From Bacillota bacterium (lineage in GTDB: Bacteria > Bacillota > Clostridia > Acetivibrionales > DTU013), in NCBI GenBank assembly GCA_023415815.1, contig JAEZJL010000174.1:1-6862 (forward strand): a stretch of DNA of 6,862 nt, in the 5' to 3' direction. Numbering within the stretch: position 1 is the stretch's first letter; each line of letters starts with the position of its first letter. Below the pieces are notes generated by a model. It saw only the letters and a list, made by a program, of their open reading frames with translations, did not search any database and was not told where the DNA came from. Below are positions 5,325-6,862 of the stretch, in pieces. Position numbers and translations under genes: made by a program.

Positions 5325-5353
5325 ATTATTTAACGTCCCGTCAAATAATGCAA
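5325..5353 (-). promoter_or_regulatory. Weak candidate promoter directly before queT
   Basis: TTGCAT (5348-5353) and AATAAT (5325-5330) are 17 bases apart on the minus strand, just past the terminator at 5352-5380. The -10 is good, the -35 poor. It would give queT its own transcript with a leader of about 75 nt. Confidence 0.3.
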
Positions 5354-5380
5354 AAAATAAAAAAGGGCGTAATCCGCCCT
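5352..5380 (-). terminator. Intrinsic terminator between the GH18 gene and queT
   Basis: AGGGCG (5375-5380 read on the minus strand) and CGCCCT (5364-5369) form a 6-bp GC-rich stem with a 5-base loop, followed by a long T-rich run (TTTTTATTTTTT). It works on the minus strand only. It would end transcripts from the GH18 gene, about 155 bases away, or the short transcript from the promoter at 5482-5510. Confidence 0.85.
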
Positions 5381-5475
5381 GTTATACATGAATCGTACTC
5401 TGGTTCAAAAGTACAAATCGATTCCGTAGTTTTATTTATCGACAGGATGGTTTCGAACTGTCCTATTTATTTATA
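5352..5475 (-). ncRNA. Candidate small RNA or attenuated leader upstream of queT
   Basis: A strong extended -10 promoter followed about 100 bases later by an intrinsic terminator, with no credible open frame between, predicts an RNA of roughly 120 nt. Visible structure: GACAG/CTGTC around a 12-base loop near the 5' end, and a longer hairpin in which GAATC pairs with GATTC and GTACT with AGTAC, separated by a 5-base bulge. The terminator stem closes the 3' end. It matches no RNA family I recognise. It could be a free RNA, or the leader of queT with ligand-controlled termination; the sequence does not decide. Confidence 0.35.
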
Positions 5476-5481
5476 CAAAGG

Positions 5482-5510
5482 ATTATAGCACCATATTCCC
5501 GATTCGGCAA
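5482..5510 (-). promoter_or_regulatory. Extended -10 promoter after the GH18 gene
   Basis: TTGCCG (5505-5510) and a perfect TATAAT (5482-5487) are 17 bases apart, and the -10 is preceded by TG one base away, the extended -10 form. Transcription would start near 5475 toward queT. A 9-bp dyad, CCGATTCGG (5499-5507), overlaps the -35 and spacer. Confidence 0.7.
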
Positions 5511-5534
5511 TAGCTTATTTGCGGGCTTGAATTC

Positions 5535-6862
5535 TCACTGCGGACCCGCCGCCATCGCGCTCTCCGATATGATCTGCGCGGACTTGTCCATCAATACCGC
5601 CATCTGCGCCCGGGTTATCTTTTCGGCCGGCCGGAACAGGCCGTCGGGGTAGCCGGTTATGATCCCGTTTTCAGCCATTCGCATAATGGAATCAAACGAC
5701 CAGGAGGAGGTATAGCGGCTCACGTCCTCAAACAGGCTCTTATTCGGGTCGACATCTCCGGTGAATTGCAGCACCCTGTCGAGCATGACGGCCATCTGCT
5801 CCCTGGTTATGGGCAGATCAGGCAAAAATTTGTTGTTTCCCATGCCCGCCACGATATTGTTCCTGGCCGCGATGCCTATTTCCCTTTGCGCCCAGTGGCC
5901 TGCAATATCGCTGAAATTCGCCGTCCCGGACGCCTGAGCGTCATTTTTGTCGAGCCCCAGCGCTCTTACCATGAGCACCGCCGCCTGCGCCCTGGTCAGC
6001 GGCGCGTCAGGCTGGAACAGCGAAGCGGAAGCGCCCACCATCCATCCCCTGTCAACAACCTTGAGTATATACTCCTCGGCCCAGTAATTCTGAATATCCT
6101 TGAAATACATGCCGTCCAGCCACAGCCTGTAGTAATCCCAGGTGCTTTGGCCCTCCTGCCCGAGGCTCCAGCTGCCCGTGCCCCTCAGATTGTATTTCTG
6201 CACCAGCTGCAGCTTGTACTTTATCGACTGCTCGTCCTCGAACCATATGTCATATTTGCCGGCATCCAGCTGTTTACCGAAGACGACCGGCTTTACGTCG
6301 CCGGGGTTTACTGTAATGACGGCCTTCGGGGACTTTTGATCGCTGTCGTAGGTCACAACGCCCCTGTAGTTGCTGATGAATTCCTCAACGGTATTGTTGC
6401 TCACGCCGTATCCCCCGTAAGACGAGCCCTGCTTCCAGAGCCTTCCGTAAAAGGCGATGCCGAGCACCAGCTTGTCGGGAGACACTTTCGTCAAAGCGGC
6501 CTTGATGCTTTCCTCCACAAACGCCCCGCTTGCCACCGGCCCCTCGGGTCCCCCCTCGTAATGCTCGTCATAGGTCATGAGCATCAGGTAATCGGCAAAT
6601 TGGGCAAGCGCTGCGAAATCATAAGAGGCGTTCCACCCTGTGGTCAGGTTCCAGGGATTCGGCGCGACCGCTATGGAAACGCTCTTGCCGGAAGGAAGCT
6701 TCTGCTTCAAAAGCCTCATGAAATCGACATAGCTGCTCTTTTCTGCCGGCGTAAGGTTCTCAATATCCACGTCAACGCCGTCCAGATCGTAGTCCGATAC
6801 GGCCTTTGCTATCTGTGAGGACAGGGCCTCCCTGTTAGCAAGGGCCTTTATGCCCTTCTGCC
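5535..6862 (-). CDS. GH18 glycoside hydrolase with three SLH domains (partial, N-terminus off the right edge)
   Basis: 441 codons are visible; the frame is open to the window edge, so the signal peptide and start of the catalytic barrel are missing. Numbering from the first complete codon, DGVDVDIE at 27-34 is the GH18 DxxDxDxE motif with catalytic acid Glu34. MTYDEHY (95-101), GPVAS, AFYGRLW (136-142) and GTGSWSLGQE (227-236) follow, in the style of spore cortex-lytic GH18 enzymes (YaaH/SleL) rather than secreted chitinases. Three SLH domains fill the C-terminus at about 253-303, 316-366 and 377-431, each with a TRAQ or TREQ motif that in the family binds pyruvylated secondary cell wall polymer. 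The likely role is a surface-anchored hydrolase acting on N-acetylglucosamine-containing wall polymer; substrate is inferred. An intrinsic terminator lies about 155 bases downstream. An N-terminal LysM or copper-amine-oxidase-like domain may lie outside the window. Confidence 0.92.
   Translation of the reverse strand, partial: QKGIKALANREALSSQIAKAVSDYDLDGVDVDIENLTPAEKSSYVDFMRLLKQKLPSGKSVSIAVAPNPWNLTTGWNASYDFAALAQFADYLMLMTYDEHYEGGPEGPVASGAFVEESIKAALTKVSPDKLVLGIAFYGRLWKQGSSYGGYGVSNNTVEEFISNYRGVVTYDSDQKSPKAVITVNPGDVKPVVFGKQLDAGKYDIWFEDEQSIKYKLQLVQKYNLRGTGSWSLGQEGQSTWDYYRLWLDGMYFKDIQNYWAEEYILKVVDRGWMVGASASLFQPDAPLTRAQAAVLMVRALGLDKNDAQASGTANFSDIAGHWAQREIGIAARNNIVAGMGNNKFLPDLPITREQMAVMLDRVLQFTGDVDPNKSLFEDVSRYTSSWSFDSIMRMAENGIITGYPDGLFRPAEKITRAQMAVLMDKSAQIISESAMAAGPQ

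Noticed and set aside
5243..5481. preQ1 riboswitch before queT
   Set aside because: The conserved loop and A-rich tail of class I and the class II pattern are not visible; only an unassigned structured leader is reported.
5766..6818. A 350-codon open frame on the plus strand
   Set aside because: It lies entirely antisense to the GH18-SLH gene, whose motifs and domains are unmistakable, and its translation shows no recognisable domain.

Overview
The window reads as a piece of a low-to-mid GC, endospore-lineage Firmicute (Clostridia-like) chromosome. The reasons are strong AGGAGG-type ribosome binding sites, two ECF-type vitamin/base uptake S-components (ThiT and QueT), a TPP riboswitch that works by transcription termination, and a spore-cortex-hydrolase-like GH18 enzyme carrying three S-layer homology (SLH) domains. 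This is inference from gene content; no taxonomic marker is present. Every gene I can support lies on the minus strand, so the biological order runs from right to left.

Right to left: (1) 6862-5535, the 3' part of a GH18-SLH wall hydrolase whose N-terminus is outside the window. (2) 5534-5243, a 292-base intergenic stretch with an extended -10 promoter (5482-5510), an intrinsic terminator about 100 bases downstream (5352-5380), and a second weaker promoter and a ribosome-binding-site hairpin in front of queT. The first two together delimit a candidate RNA of about 120 nt. (3) 5242-4769, queT. (4) 4768-4521, a complete regulatory leader: promoter, TPP aptamer, expression-platform terminator. 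(5) 4520-3990, thiT, followed by an intrinsic terminator at 3867-3912. (6) 3989-3581, a 409-base gene-free region holding that terminator and then the control region of the next operon: a predicted sigma-A promoter, two adjacent perfect dyads at its -35 end, further AT-rich dyads, an 11-bp direct repeat and a GC hairpin. (7) 3580-1, a compact five-gene operon: active ketosynthase (KS), catalytically dead KS-like partner, acyl carrier protein, 3-hydroxyacyl-ACP dehydratase and the start of a 3-ketoacyl-ACP reductase that leaves the window on the left.

The five-gene operon is the most interesting part. It carries the cycle condense, reduce, dehydrate on its own ACP, with no enoyl reductase inside the window. 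The second KS-like protein has lost all three catalytic residues (Cys to Leu, His to Tyr, His to Glu), as expected for a non-catalytic heterodimer partner (chain length factor). This layout resembles highly reducing type II polyketide (polyene, aryl-polyene, ishigamide-type) systems more than a housekeeping fatty acid operon. The product cannot be read from this window. ThiT and QueT are membrane substrate-capture subunits that would need an ECF energising module encoded elsewhere.
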